From: a virus
IMG/VR virus record: IMGVR_UViG_3300020442_001032
Coordinates: 1-48,728 of that record
DNA length: 48,728 bases
Strand: one strand, 5' to 3'
A model generated the notes under the pieces. That model did no database searches. It saw nothing but the letters and a program-made list of their open reading frames with translations, and was not told the DNA's origin. Position 1 is the stretch's first letter, and each line of letters starts with the position of its first letter. This document shows, one piece after another, positions 40,433 to 47,803 of the stretch. A program made the translations under genes and the position numbers.

Positions 40433-40463
40433 TCCACTTGGTCTACTCTTAGATTTTCTTTCT

Positions 40464-42755
40464 TCAGATCTTACAAGATTCACAATCTTCCTCCTCTACG
40501 GTACTTAATAGACTTTCCAAAGCTTCTTTTTTGTCATCGATACCATCATCACTCTTCATATCATATGTATTTTGATAGTACGATGTTTTCCAACCATACT
40601 TATATGTTTGCAGTAGGTCCTGTGCCATCACAGAAATAGGCACTTCGTTGTCAGGGTAATGTTCTGGGTTATAACTCCAGTTACCACTGATAGCCTGATC
40701 AAAGAACTTCTGCATCACTGCAACTACTTTAATGTATCCACTGTTATCAGGCATTTCCCAGAGCAAAGTATAATTGTTCTTTAGGTGTTGATACCCTGGA
40801 ACAATCTGTTTAAGAGGCCCTTTCTTCGACTTCTTAATGGACAAGTAGTCTCTAGGCGGCTCGATTCCGTTTGTTTCATTTGACACAACGGAACTGCTCT
40901 CTGAAGGCATTTGTGCGGACAATGTGCTGTGTCTGAGTCCGTGTTCCAAGATAGATTCCCTAAGAGAACTCCAATCATGTTGCAACTCCTGATTAGAAAT
41001 TTCGTCTACGTCCTTCTTATATGTATCAATAGGTAGTTGTCCAAGAGCATACTTAGTACTCTTAAACTCAACACACTGTCCCTTCTCTTTAGCAAGTTGA
41101 TTGGAAGACTTGAGAAGATAATACTGGAAACTTTCAGTTAGTTTATGTACCTCGTCCCAGGCGTCCTGTGAGTCGTACTTCAGTCCATTCTTAGCAAGAT
41201 AGTGTGCAAGTCCAATGAACCCGATTCCAAGGGATCTACGTGCAAGTGTGGCAAGTTCTGCCGCCTTGACTGGATATCTCTGATAGTCGATCAGTTCCTC
41301 CAGACCACGAACAGATAGATCACAGAGTTCTTCTAGTTCATCAGTACTCCTAAGTTTACCCACATTGATTGCAGAGAGAATACACAAAGCAATCTCAGAA
41401 TCAATACCATCAATATGTTGCAGTGGTTCTGTAGGGAGAGTAATCTCTTGACACAAGTTACTCATCGTCACTTTATCCGTAAAGGAAGAGTGAGAGTTAC
41501 AATGGTCAATGTTCATGATATAGATTCTACCAGTCTCTGCTCTCTCTTTTAGGAGATCTAGAATAAGTTTCTGAGCTGAGATAGTTTTCTTTGGAATAGA
41601 TCCATCAGATTCATAACGTTGATAGAGATCATCAAACTCGTCAGTGCCAAAAGCATCATAAAGACCTGGGACACTGTGAGGTGAGAATAAGGTGATGTCT
41701 CCATCGGTAATGAATCTTTCGTAGAAGAGTTTGGAGAGTTGGATTGAGTAGTCGAGTTTTCTGACACGGTTATCCTCAGTACCTTTATTGTTTTTGAGGA
41801 CTAGGATGTCTTCGATTTCTTGGTGCCAGATGGGGAAGTGGACAGTTGCGCTTCCACCTCTAATGCCATTTTGAGTGCAGCATCGGACAGTGCTCTCAAA
41901 CTTTTTGAGGAATGGTACAACACCTGTGTGTTGAACTTCTCCGCCTCTGATTTTAGAGTTGATCCCACGGATTCTGCCTGCGTTGATACCGATTCCAGCC
42001 CTCTGTGCGACATATTTGCCAATAGCCATATCACTGCTAAAGATGCTGTCGAGGGTATCATCAATATCAACCAGAACGCATGATGCAAACTGACGAATGG
42101 GTGTTCGGACCCCTGCCATGATTGGCGTTGGGATGTTGATGCGGTGTTTGGAGATTGCGTCATAATACTTTTTAACGTACATCAGACGGTTCTCAGGAGG
42201 GTACTCAGCAAAGATAGTCATTGCGATAAGTAAGTACATGAACTGGGGTGTCTCGTACACCTTACCAGTACTTCTATCTTGTACAAGATACTTATCAACT
42301 ACCTGCCTAAGCCCTGCATAGGTAAAGAGAAAGTCACGCTGATGATCTATGAAAGTATCTAGTTTTTCAAACTCCTCATCAGAGTACTTTGTAAGGATTT
42401 GTGAATCATATACACCCTGTTCTACACACCTTCTTACATGTTCTTTGAGTTCAGGAGTTTCATGAATACCACCGTAAATACTCTTCTTCACTGAGAATAG
42501 AAGTAGTCTAGCAGCAACATACTGATAGTTGGGATGATCAAGATCAATAAGATCAGAAGCAGATCGAATTAGAATTTCTTGAATAGCTGATGTAGAAATT
42601 CCATCATAAAACTGAATGCCAGAATTAATCTCTACTTGACTTGCAGATACTCCAGCAAGTCCTTCACATGCCAGGTCAACCATAACATGCATTTTATCTA
42701 AGTCGAGAGATTCGACTCTACCGTCTCTCTTGACGACCTTGATACCGTTACTCAT
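40464..42755 (-). CDS. nrdA: ribonucleotide reductase, class Ia alpha subunit
   Basis: NrdA reduces ribonucleoside diphosphates for phage DNA synthesis. N-terminal ATP-cone IKVVKRDGRVESLDLDKM; active-site cysteines in QFASCVLVDIDD, SNLCQEITLP (N-x-C-x-E) and SEIALCILSAINVG; C-terminal radical-transfer tyrosines in TSYYQNTYD and the thioredoxin/glutaredoxin-facing pair CESC at the very end. 763 residues. The ATG is backed by AGGAGAA 4 bases upstream. An adjacent nrdB completes the enzyme. No glutaredoxin gene is seen here. Confidence 0.96.
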   Translation of the reverse strand: MSNGIKVVKRDGRVESLDLDKMHVMVDLACEGLAGVSASQVEINSGIQFYDGISTSAIQEILIRSASDLIDLDHPNYQYVAARLLLFSVKKSIYGGIHETPELKEHVRRCVEQGVYDSQILTKYSDEEFEKLDTFIDHQRDFLFTYAGLRQVVDKYLVQDRSTGKVYETPQFMYLLIAMTIFAEYPPENRLMYVKKYYDAISKHRINIPTPIMAGVRTPIRQFASCVLVDIDDTLDSIFSSDMAIGKYVAQRAGIGINAGRIRGINSKIRGGEVQHTGVVPFLKKFESTVRCCTQNGIRGGSATVHFPIWHQEIEDILVLKNNKGTEDNRVRKLDYSIQLSKLFYERFITDGDITLFSPHSVPGLYDAFGTDEFDDLYQRYESDGSIPKKTISAQKLILDLLKERAETGRIYIMNIDHCNSHSSFTDKVTMSNLCQEITLPTEPLQHIDGIDSEIALCILSAINVGKLRSTDELEELCDLSVRGLEELIDYQRYPVKAAELATLARRSLGIGFIGLAHYLAKNGLKYDSQDAWDEVHKLTESFQYYLLKSSNQLAKEKGQCVEFKSTKYALGQLPIDTYKKDVDEISNQELQHDWSSLRESILEHGLRHSTLSAQMPSESSSVVSNETNGIEPPRDYLSIKKSKKGPLKQIVPGYQHLKNNYTLLWEMPDNSGYIKVVAVMQKFFDQAISGNWSYNPEHYPDNEVPISVMAQDLLQTYKYGWKTSYYQNTYDMKSDDGIDDKKEALESLLSTVEEEDCESCKI

Positions 42756-42781
42756 TTGTTCTCCTATTTTTTGTAGAAGAG

Positions 42782-43780
42782 TTATACTCTCTTCCAAGTT
42801 TGCAATTTCAGTTTGGCTTCTAAGCCATGGTAGATGTTTGATTCTACCAGATTCTTAACGTTATGTCCAGCTATGTACATTTCATTGAGATCTTTCTCTC
42901 TAATATTTGAGGGAAAGATCACAACCTTGTGCCCTATCTCGATGGTCTTAGATATCTTAGAGACGATCTCCCTGGACCTGGGCTCGTTGTCGAAGACGAA
43001 GACAAACTTATAATCGAAAGGGCTAAGGTTAACATCACTACCACACATAGCAATAGCATTTCCAATGAAATTGGAGTCAAAGGGTCCTTCCGTGACATAT
43101 ACAGTTTCCGCAGTGTTTATTGTATCCAAACCATATACCTTCGGAGAGTCCTCGTCAAGCATAATAGTAATATATTTTATCTTTGAATCTGATACTAACG
43201 ACCTCCCTTGATATCCTATGATCTTACCCTTTTGTCTCAAAGGAATGATAATGCGTGGCTCGTCCTTTCCTACGTTGTCGAACGTTTGCTTTAGATTGTT
43301 TGTCCACTCCTTGAAGTTCGGGCAGTAGTACAAATCTTCCAACATTTTAATGGAAAATTTTCTACTTTCTTCTAGATATTTTCGAGCGGGATGTGATTTA
43401 TTTAGACTCGCGATGCTTTCTAAATCTGTGATTTCTTCGGGGGTATTGAAGACTGGTTTTTCAAACTCAAACTTAGGTACAGGCGTGTTAGATCTCTTGC
43501 CAACACTACCATTTTTGTACCTCTCAAGTATATATTGAGAGTGAATGATAGGATCTTGATCCTTCAAAAAGTTAGTAAGAGTCCTCGTCACACCACAGTT
43601 GTGACACTTAAAATTATAGTCATTCTTTACTCTGTAAAGATAACCTCTGGCTTTGTTTTTATATTTCTGCGAATCCCCACAATAGGGACACCTAAAGTTA
43701 TATAACCCGTTATTCTTCTTTGCGAACTTTCCTAACCTAGACGATACCAGACTGATGTATTTGCTGTCTACGTGATTCAA
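42782..43780 (-). CDS. 61: T4 gp61-like DNA primase
   Basis: gp61-type primases make RNA primers with the gp41 helicase on the lagging strand. The zinc ribbon is YNFRCPYCGDSQ and FKCHNCGVTRTL (about residues 28-65); the Toprim core includes TVYVTEGPFDSNFIGN and FVFVFDNEPRSRE, with EEGPFD-type Glu and DN acidic pair. 332 residues is normal. The start is TTG with GGAAAC upstream, within the end of the preceding gene; no ATG precedes the zinc ribbon. Confidence 0.88.
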   Translation of the reverse strand: MNHVDSKYISLVSSRLGKFAKKNNGLYNFRCPYCGDSQKYKNKARGYLYRVKNDYNFKCHNCGVTRTLTNFLKDQDPIIHSQYILERYKNGSVGKRSNTPVPKFEFEKPVFNTPEEITDLESIASLNKSHPARKYLEESRKFSIKMLEDLYYCPNFKEWTNNLKQTFDNVGKDEPRIIIPLRQKGKIIGYQGRSLVSDSKIKYITIMLDEDSPKVYGLDTINTAETVYVTEGPFDSNFIGNAIAMCGSDVNLSPFDYKFVFVFDNEPRSREIVSKISKTIEIGHKVVIFPSNIREKDLNEMYIAGHNVKNLVESNIYHGLEAKLKLQTWKRV

Positions 43781-44171
43781 GAGTTTCCGATATCAAGCTT
43801 GATTCCATTGTAACAGAACTAACGTCTGGTGACAACTGTTTGAAAAATCTTTGTCCTATTGGAGATAAGAGAGTACTGATTACTGCAAGAGCACCTGCGA
43901 TACTCCACATCTTTCTTTCCAGCACACGAAGTCTCTCATCAATGAGTCTGATGTCTCTTTCACATCCTTGCTTTATAGCATTAGATTCTTTTTTAATAAC
44001 ATCATTCAAAGCATCCACTTTATCAAACAAGATCTCATCAACTCGATCTTGTTTTTCAAGTTTCTCATTATGAACGGCCAGTAACTGACCCATCTTTACT
44101 GAGTTGTCCTGTAAGGAATCTACAACTCGTTCAAGGCGTTCTAGTAATTTGTCGTTTACTGATTCAGCCAT
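43737..44171 (-). CDS. coiled-coil membrane-anchored protein (144 aa)
   Basis: A long coiled coil (about residues 5-88, heptads of Leu/Val with many Glu/Lys/Arg) followed by one hydrophobic segment, SIAGALAVISTLLSPIG at about 89-107, and a short tail. Resembles phage membrane or holin-associated coiled-coil proteins; function unknown. The end overlaps the primase start by 44 bases. Confidence 0.65.
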   Translation of the reverse strand: MAESVNDKLLERLERVVDSLQDNSVKMGQLLAVHNEKLEKQDRVDEILFDKVDALNDVIKKESNAIKQGCERDIRLIDERLRVLERKMWSIAGALAVISTLLSPIGQRFFKQLSPDVSSVTMESSLISETLESRRQQIHQSGIV

Positions 44172-44350
44172 CTCTTTTCTAGGTCTTTAACCTTTTTAAG
44201 TTTTCTCTTTATTGGTTTGGAGTTCAAAGCTTTATCATAACCAGCGACAGGACCCTCCTCAGGAGCACTAGCAGTCAAACCACCAGTACCAACAGCCATC
44301 ATCTCTTTGACGACTCTCCTAATATTATCGAGTGTTCTATCGGACTTCAT
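44156..44350 (-). CDS. small basic hypothetical protein (64 aa)
   Basis: MKSDRTLDNIRRVVKEMMAV then GTGGLTASAPEEGPVAGYDK and a basic tail (KPIKRKLKKVKDLEKRW). The Gly/Ala/Pro-rich centre is typical of small cyanophage virion or packaging-associated proteins. The ATG is chosen because it overlaps the upstream stop (ATGA) and has AAAGGAAC before it. Confidence 0.62.
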   Translation of the reverse strand: MKSDRTLDNIRRVVKEMMAVGTGGLTASAPEEGPVAGYDKALNSKPIKRKLKKVKDLEKRWLNQ

Positions 44351-44718
44351 AGTTCCTTTAAACAAGTTAAACAAGTATCATCCATAGGTACATCGTGAAG
44401 AGGTCCCCTTGGGTACTCAGGTAATCTACCAAGATATACAATAAAGGTCTTGACTACAGGCCATAGATCTTTATCAATCTTGTAAAACAAGAGAGGAGTT
44501 GCTGCCTCCCCAAACACATTATAGAGAATAATAAAATGGTTAATAAGTAAATGGGCTTTCAAAACGCCAGTTGTTTTGTAACGTTTCAAAAGCCTCTTTA
44601 TCCATTTGAACCTTTTAAGATCTTCTTCAAAATCTTCTTTGGTTACAGCGTGTGGATTCTCGTAATTTTTAATAGCAAAAATGACATAATTATTGTCATT
44701 CAATTCCGTAAACTTCAT
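44347..44718 (-). CDS. conserved cyanophage protein (123 aa, DUF7207-like)
   Basis: Starts MKFTELNDNNYVIFAIKNYE, with RFKWIKRLLKRYKTTG and INHFIILYNVFGEAATPLLF, a pattern I recall from a very common uncharacterised cyanomyovirus protein. Helical; two Cys at the C-terminus (DDTCLTCLKEL). Function unknown. Its stop overlaps the next gene's ATG. Confidence 0.7.
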   Translation of the reverse strand: MKFTELNDNNYVIFAIKNYENPHAVTKEDFEEDLKRFKWIKRLLKRYKTTGVLKAHLLINHFIILYNVFGEAATPLLFYKIDKDLWPVVKTFIVYLGRLPEYPRGPLHDVPMDDTCLTCLKEL

Positions 44719-44756
44719 CCATCAAATAAGTCCAATCATATTATATAGTCAGTTTA

Positions 44757-45347
44757 TCAAGCGGTTACGGTAACACCACCTGCTGCGGTTCCTTGATCAG
44801 AACTAATAGCAACAGCAGAGTCAGAAGCAGTTCCAGCTGCGTCCTTAATAGTAGCACCACCTGGTTTCAGAATATTCTGAGCACCAATTGTTAGTACGTC
44901 ATCTGCATTTGTGGCAGCGTTATCAGCAGCAATTGCAAGAGAGAATACTAGTTCGTTAGAACCTGTTCCACTAGCGTAAACAAGGGTGTGTGGTCCACGA
45001 CCTGTTCCAGAACCTTGGTTACCATTAGTAACTGCAATTGTTGGCGATCCAGTAACAGTAACGGCTTCATTGTATCTAACTCTGACAGAAAGAGTAAATC
45101 CTTCAGACTTATCAGCAGTTGTTGTAATCCATTCAACTTCCGTAACGTCAGCAGCACCAATACCAGTGGCCAATCCACCTACACAGCACAAGATCTCAGG
45201 GGCTGCGTTAGGATTGTCGTTGCCAGTCATCGATGACCCGCCTTCGACAACCCAACCACTTTCGTTAGCGTATACTTCTTTTTTCTGTTCGTCAGTGAGC
45301 CACTTTGGTTTGGACTCATCAGTATCAGTTTTTCCCCAAAGAGGCAT
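44757..45347 (-). CDS. virion-type protein with Ig-like beta region (196 aa)
   Basis: N-terminus MPLWGKTDTDESKPKWLTDE is familiar from cyanophage structural proteins. The C-terminal 120 residues (EGFTLSVRVRYNEAVTVTGS then PTIAVTNGNQGSG) read like an Ig/cadherin-type beta sandwich rich in Thr, Ala, Gly. Adjacent Cys pair at about 54. It is the only gene in its unit, with an exact late promoter 34 bases upstream. Confidence 0.68.
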   Translation of the reverse strand: MPLWGKTDTDESKPKWLTDEQKKEVYANESGWVVEGGSSMTGNDNPNAAPEILCCVGGLATGIGAADVTEVEWITTTADKSEGFTLSVRVRYNEAVTVTGSPTIAVTNGNQGSGTGRGPHTLVYASGTGSNELVFSLAIAADNAATNADDVLTIGAQNILKPGGATIKDAAGTASDSAVAISSDQGTAAGGVTVTA

Positions 45348-45380
45348 GGGCTTGTCTCCAAATTTATATTAACCTAGATT

Positions 45381-45388
45381 TATTTATA
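45381..45388 (-). promoter_or_regulatory. late promoter box (TATAAATA, exact consensus)
   Basis: TTTATAAATAAATC on the minus strand matches the T4 late consensus exactly. It begins inside the T-run of the terminator of the upstream gene. Confidence 0.8.
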
Positions 45389-45416
45389 AAAAAAGAGACC
45401 CCGTTAGAGGTCTCTT
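45387..45416 (-). terminator. rho-independent terminator
   Basis: AAGAGACC-loop-GGTCTCTT followed by a run of T on the minus strand: an 8-bp stem with an 8-base loop. It lies 8 bases after the stop of the 67-residue gene. Its T-run merges with the next late promoter box. Confidence 0.88.
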
Positions 45417-45424
45417 AATGATTA

Positions 45425-45628
45425 TCACTCACCTTCTCGAGCAACCATGGCCTTCTTGACGACTTCAAGGAGTTGATCATCCATGTCAGTCTTAGTCAGC
45501 TTAACCGCTTTACCCAAGATAACAAGACAGATCTCAACCAACTTCTCACCGAGTTCTTCATTCTCTGGAATTTGGTTAACGGCATCTCTGATTACTTTTG
45601 AGGCTAGTGGGAGTAGGAATGCAAGCAT
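45425..45628 (-). CDS. small hypothetical helical protein (67 aa)
   Basis: MLAFLLPLASKVIRDAVNQI, then IPENEELGEKLVEICLVILG and a Lys/Glu helix to the end. The hydrophobic N-terminus could be a membrane-associated amphipathic helix. Seen often in cyanophages near structural genes as far as I recall; function unknown. Confidence 0.62.
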   Translation of the reverse strand: MLAFLLPLASKVIRDAVNQIPENEELGEKLVEICLVILGKAVKLTKTDMDDQLLEVVKKAMVAREGE

Positions 45629-45656
45629 GATATTAAAGCAATGTACAAACTATATA

Positions 45657-46118
45657 TCAATCTACGAGTGTTCCGTGAGCTCTTCTAATTTCTCTCAGAT
45701 CTTCAAAGTTTTTTTGTTTGGTTCCACCATCATATGCCCAAGCATATCCTTGTTCGATCATTGTCTCATTCAAAGATACTTCTGCATCTCCAATATATAA
45801 CCAACCAAGAAGGCGACCATACTTACCCATACCACCAACAAGTTCAGTTCTAATGATGAGATCATCATCTCCCTTGATAGCTCCGTCTAGTTTAGTTTTG
45901 AGCCAATTGGTTGCATCGATTCCAAGTGCTTTCTCTTCCAAATCACGAGTTCTCTTTTCTGGCGTATCCACACCAGCAACTCTGACTCTCTCTTTCTTTG
46001 TAAGATCAAACCCCAAATCAATCGTAACATCAATAGTGTCTCCATCGACAACTCTATTGATCTTAACAACTCTAAAGTTGTAGCAGGACTTCCTGCTGGG
46101 AGGTGTCATAGCTCCCAT
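45657..46118 (-). CDS. staphylococcal-nuclease-like (SNase) protein
   Basis: SNase-fold nucleases cut DNA and RNA with Ca2+. VVDGDTIDVTIDLGF carries the metal-binding Asp, ERVRVAGVDTPEKRT the first catalytic Arg (R46) plus Asp/Glu, LEEKALG a Glu and MGKYGRLLGWLYI the second Arg (R102). The C-terminal half has the usual LN..MIEQGYAWAY motif. 153 residues is full domain length, without a signal peptide. It may degrade host DNA or be a virion enzyme; it lies among structural genes. Confidence 0.88.
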   Translation of the reverse strand: MGAMTPPSRKSCYNFRVVKINRVVDGDTIDVTIDLGFDLTKKERVRVAGVDTPEKRTRDLEEKALGIDATNWLKTKLDGAIKGDDDLIIRTELVGGMGKYGRLLGWLYIGDAEVSLNETMIEQGYAWAYDGGTKQKNFEDLREIRRAHGTLVD

Positions 46119-46120
46119 GA

Positions 46121-46381
46121 TTATGAATATGCAATCTTAGAAGCTTTAACTGATCCACCATTGGCAGAAGCAGAAAGTTTATCACTAGGATCTTTCTCGC
46201 ACTTGATCATCTGACCAGTTCCTAGTGTGAAACTACCGATACCTACATCAGAAGAATCCGATCTAACAATAACCACAGCAGCGCTATGTGCATTGAAGAG
46301 ATGAACAATTGTAGCGTTATCAACGTTAGTAGCGGAACCTAAATTAGTCTCGGCCCCTAAAACTTTAATTGAATAAGTCAT
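46121..46381 (-). CDS. small structural-module protein (86 aa)
   Basis: MTYSIKVLGAETNLGSATNV, then TIVHLFNAHSAAVVIVRSD and GIGSFTLGTGQMIKCEKDPS: a compact beta-type protein similar in style to small decoration proteins of cyanophages. Two bases separate its stop from the nuclease ATG. A late-type box precedes it. Confidence 0.65.
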   Translation of the reverse strand: MTYSIKVLGAETNLGSATNVDNATIVHLFNAHSAAVVIVRSDSSDVGIGSFTLGTGQMIKCEKDPSDKLSASANGGSVKASKIAYS

Positions 46382-46403
46382 TCCTAATCACAGTCTTTAC
46401 TGT

Positions 46404-46658
46404 TTATTTATCCGTATTACCTTCCAACTCATCTGTAAAGCTATTGATAAGTTGAGCTCTCTTCTCCCAAGTATCACCAGAATCAGATCCTTTACATGGG
46501 TTAATACATTGTTCATCGCCATACTTATTACATACCAACCCAGCAAGGTCGTGAGGACATCCTTCCTTACCAGTACTCCAAAACAACTGGCCTTCTACCC
46601 AAGTCGCACCACATTTGGTACATGACTTGACATCCAGGTCTACGTTTTTTTCGGTCAT
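46404..46658 (-). CDS. small zinc-ribbon protein (84 aa)
   Basis: Six cysteines: VKSCTKCGATW near the N-terminus, KEGCPHD, LVCNKYGDEQCINPC later. The CxxC plus C-P-H arrangement suggests one or two zinc sites. Such proteins are common in cyanomyoviruses without a known role. It lies directly after the basic virion-type protein. Confidence 0.66.
   Translation of the reverse strand: MTEKNVDLDVKSCTKCGATWVEGQLFWSTGKEGCPHDLAGLVCNKYGDEQCINPCKGSDSGDTWEKRAQLINSFTDELEGNTDK
46405..46412 (-). promoter_or_regulatory. late-promoter-like box (GATAAATA)
   Basis: GATAAATAAACAG on the minus strand, 24 bases before the ATG of the 86-residue protein; it overlaps the stop codon of the upstream zinc-binding gene. 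Confidence 0.55.
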
Positions 46659-47795
46659 TTAATCAATATCTAGAGTTTTCGGGTAGTTCTTATCACCTGG
46701 CTTTCTCTTTGCCTTTCCTGCCTTTCTTCTGGCATGGATATTATCCCAAAGACCTTTTTTCTCAGAAATAGTCTCCTCTTTCATCGAGTCTGGGTTGATG
46801 ATGATAGTATTCTCACCCGACATAGGCTTTACCATTTTAGGTGCCTTTTCCTTTTTGTCAACTTCCCAGATAAACTCTTCTCTCCAGTTAGAAAATTCTT
46901 CTGTCATACCTTTGTTCCTCTGTTGAATAAGTTTGGCTCTAAGTTTTGGATCTTTTCTTGCGGCCTTTCCTAGATCACCAGGTTTAGATCCTGTCTGTCC
47001 TGCACCAGGAAGTCTCTTCTGTCCTGGTTTTACACCTCTTACAGAGAGTGCAGATGACCTAGAAGGTGGAAGTGCCTTTCTAGCTGGCGCTGAAGTAAGA
47101 GCACGTCCTACAGCACCAGTTCTACCAGTGGTTGAACCAGGCTGTTTTCTAGAGACAGTGGAATTACCTCTCCAAGGATCGGGTGGTTTATTTTTAGTTT
47201 CACCCCTCTTTTTGGCCTGGATCCTTTGTTTAACTGCGTCTAAGGCACGCAATTGTTTGTCTGACGTACCTGTAGACAAACCTCTCTGCTTTTTTCTACT
47301 TTGATTGAACCTCTTCAATCTTCTACCAACTGCGTTACTGACCTTTCTATCTGTACCAGTTGCTTGGATACCTGCTTTGGCAAGAGATCCAAGAGATGAG
47401 AAGAAGTTAGATGTAACTTTCTTAGTAGCTTCAGAACCAGGCTCCTGAGAAGTAATCTTTTGAACTTTAGTATTTCTCAGAGTTGAATCAGCTCTTTTAA
47501 GATCGCCCTGTCTTTGGGCTTTCTTTCTTCTTAGTTTGTCTGCTTGTGATTTTCTTGCATCATCTCTTGCACTCTTAACTCTCTCATCAGCAGCCGCTGC
47601 CAAGGACTTATCCTTGGCACGACCAGCAGCCATGGCTTTATTAGTAGTATTGGCGTTAAAGTATTTGTCAGAATACTTGTCAGATGCATTTTGCATCCGA
47701 GACTTAGCATTCTTACCACTCTTAGAGTTTTGAATGTCTTTGATCTGTTGTTGAGCTAGTTTTCTTTGAGCTGTAGTCAGTTCATGTAAATCCAT
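46659..47795 (-). CDS. very basic virion-type protein (378 aa)
   Basis: Extremely rich in Lys, Arg, Ala, Gln and Ser across residues 1-300 (e.g. RRKKAQRQGDLKRADSTLRN, GRRLKRFNQSRKKQRG), likely disordered and DNA-binding. The C-terminus has a short conserved block: SNWREEFIWEVDKKEK, then KKGLWDNIHARRKAGKAKR and ending GDKNYPKTLDID, a tail I have seen on several cyanophage structural proteins. Probably packaged inside the head or in the tail; no enzyme motif. Confidence 0.7.
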   Translation of the reverse strand: MDLHELTTAQRKLAQQQIKDIQNSKSGKNAKSRMQNASDKYSDKYFNANTTNKAMAAGRAKDKSLAAAADERVKSARDDARKSQADKLRRKKAQRQGDLKRADSTLRNTKVQKITSQEPGSEATKKVTSNFFSSLGSLAKAGIQATGTDRKVSNAVGRRLKRFNQSRKKQRGLSTGTSDKQLRALDAVKQRIQAKKRGETKNKPPDPWRGNSTVSRKQPGSTTGRTGAVGRALTSAPARKALPPSRSSALSVRGVKPGQKRLPGAGQTGSKPGDLGKAARKDPKLRAKLIQQRNKGMTEEFSNWREEFIWEVDKKEKAPKMVKPMSGENTIIINPDSMKEETISEKKGLWDNIHARRKAGKAKRKPGDKNYPKTLDID

Positions 47796-47803
47796 GAATC
47801 ACC

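Noticed and set aside
40175-40639. 154-codon plus-strand ORF across nrdB/nrdA junction
   Set aside because: Antisense to two unmistakable ribonucleotide reductase genes; rich in Phe/Leu/Ser as usual for shadows.
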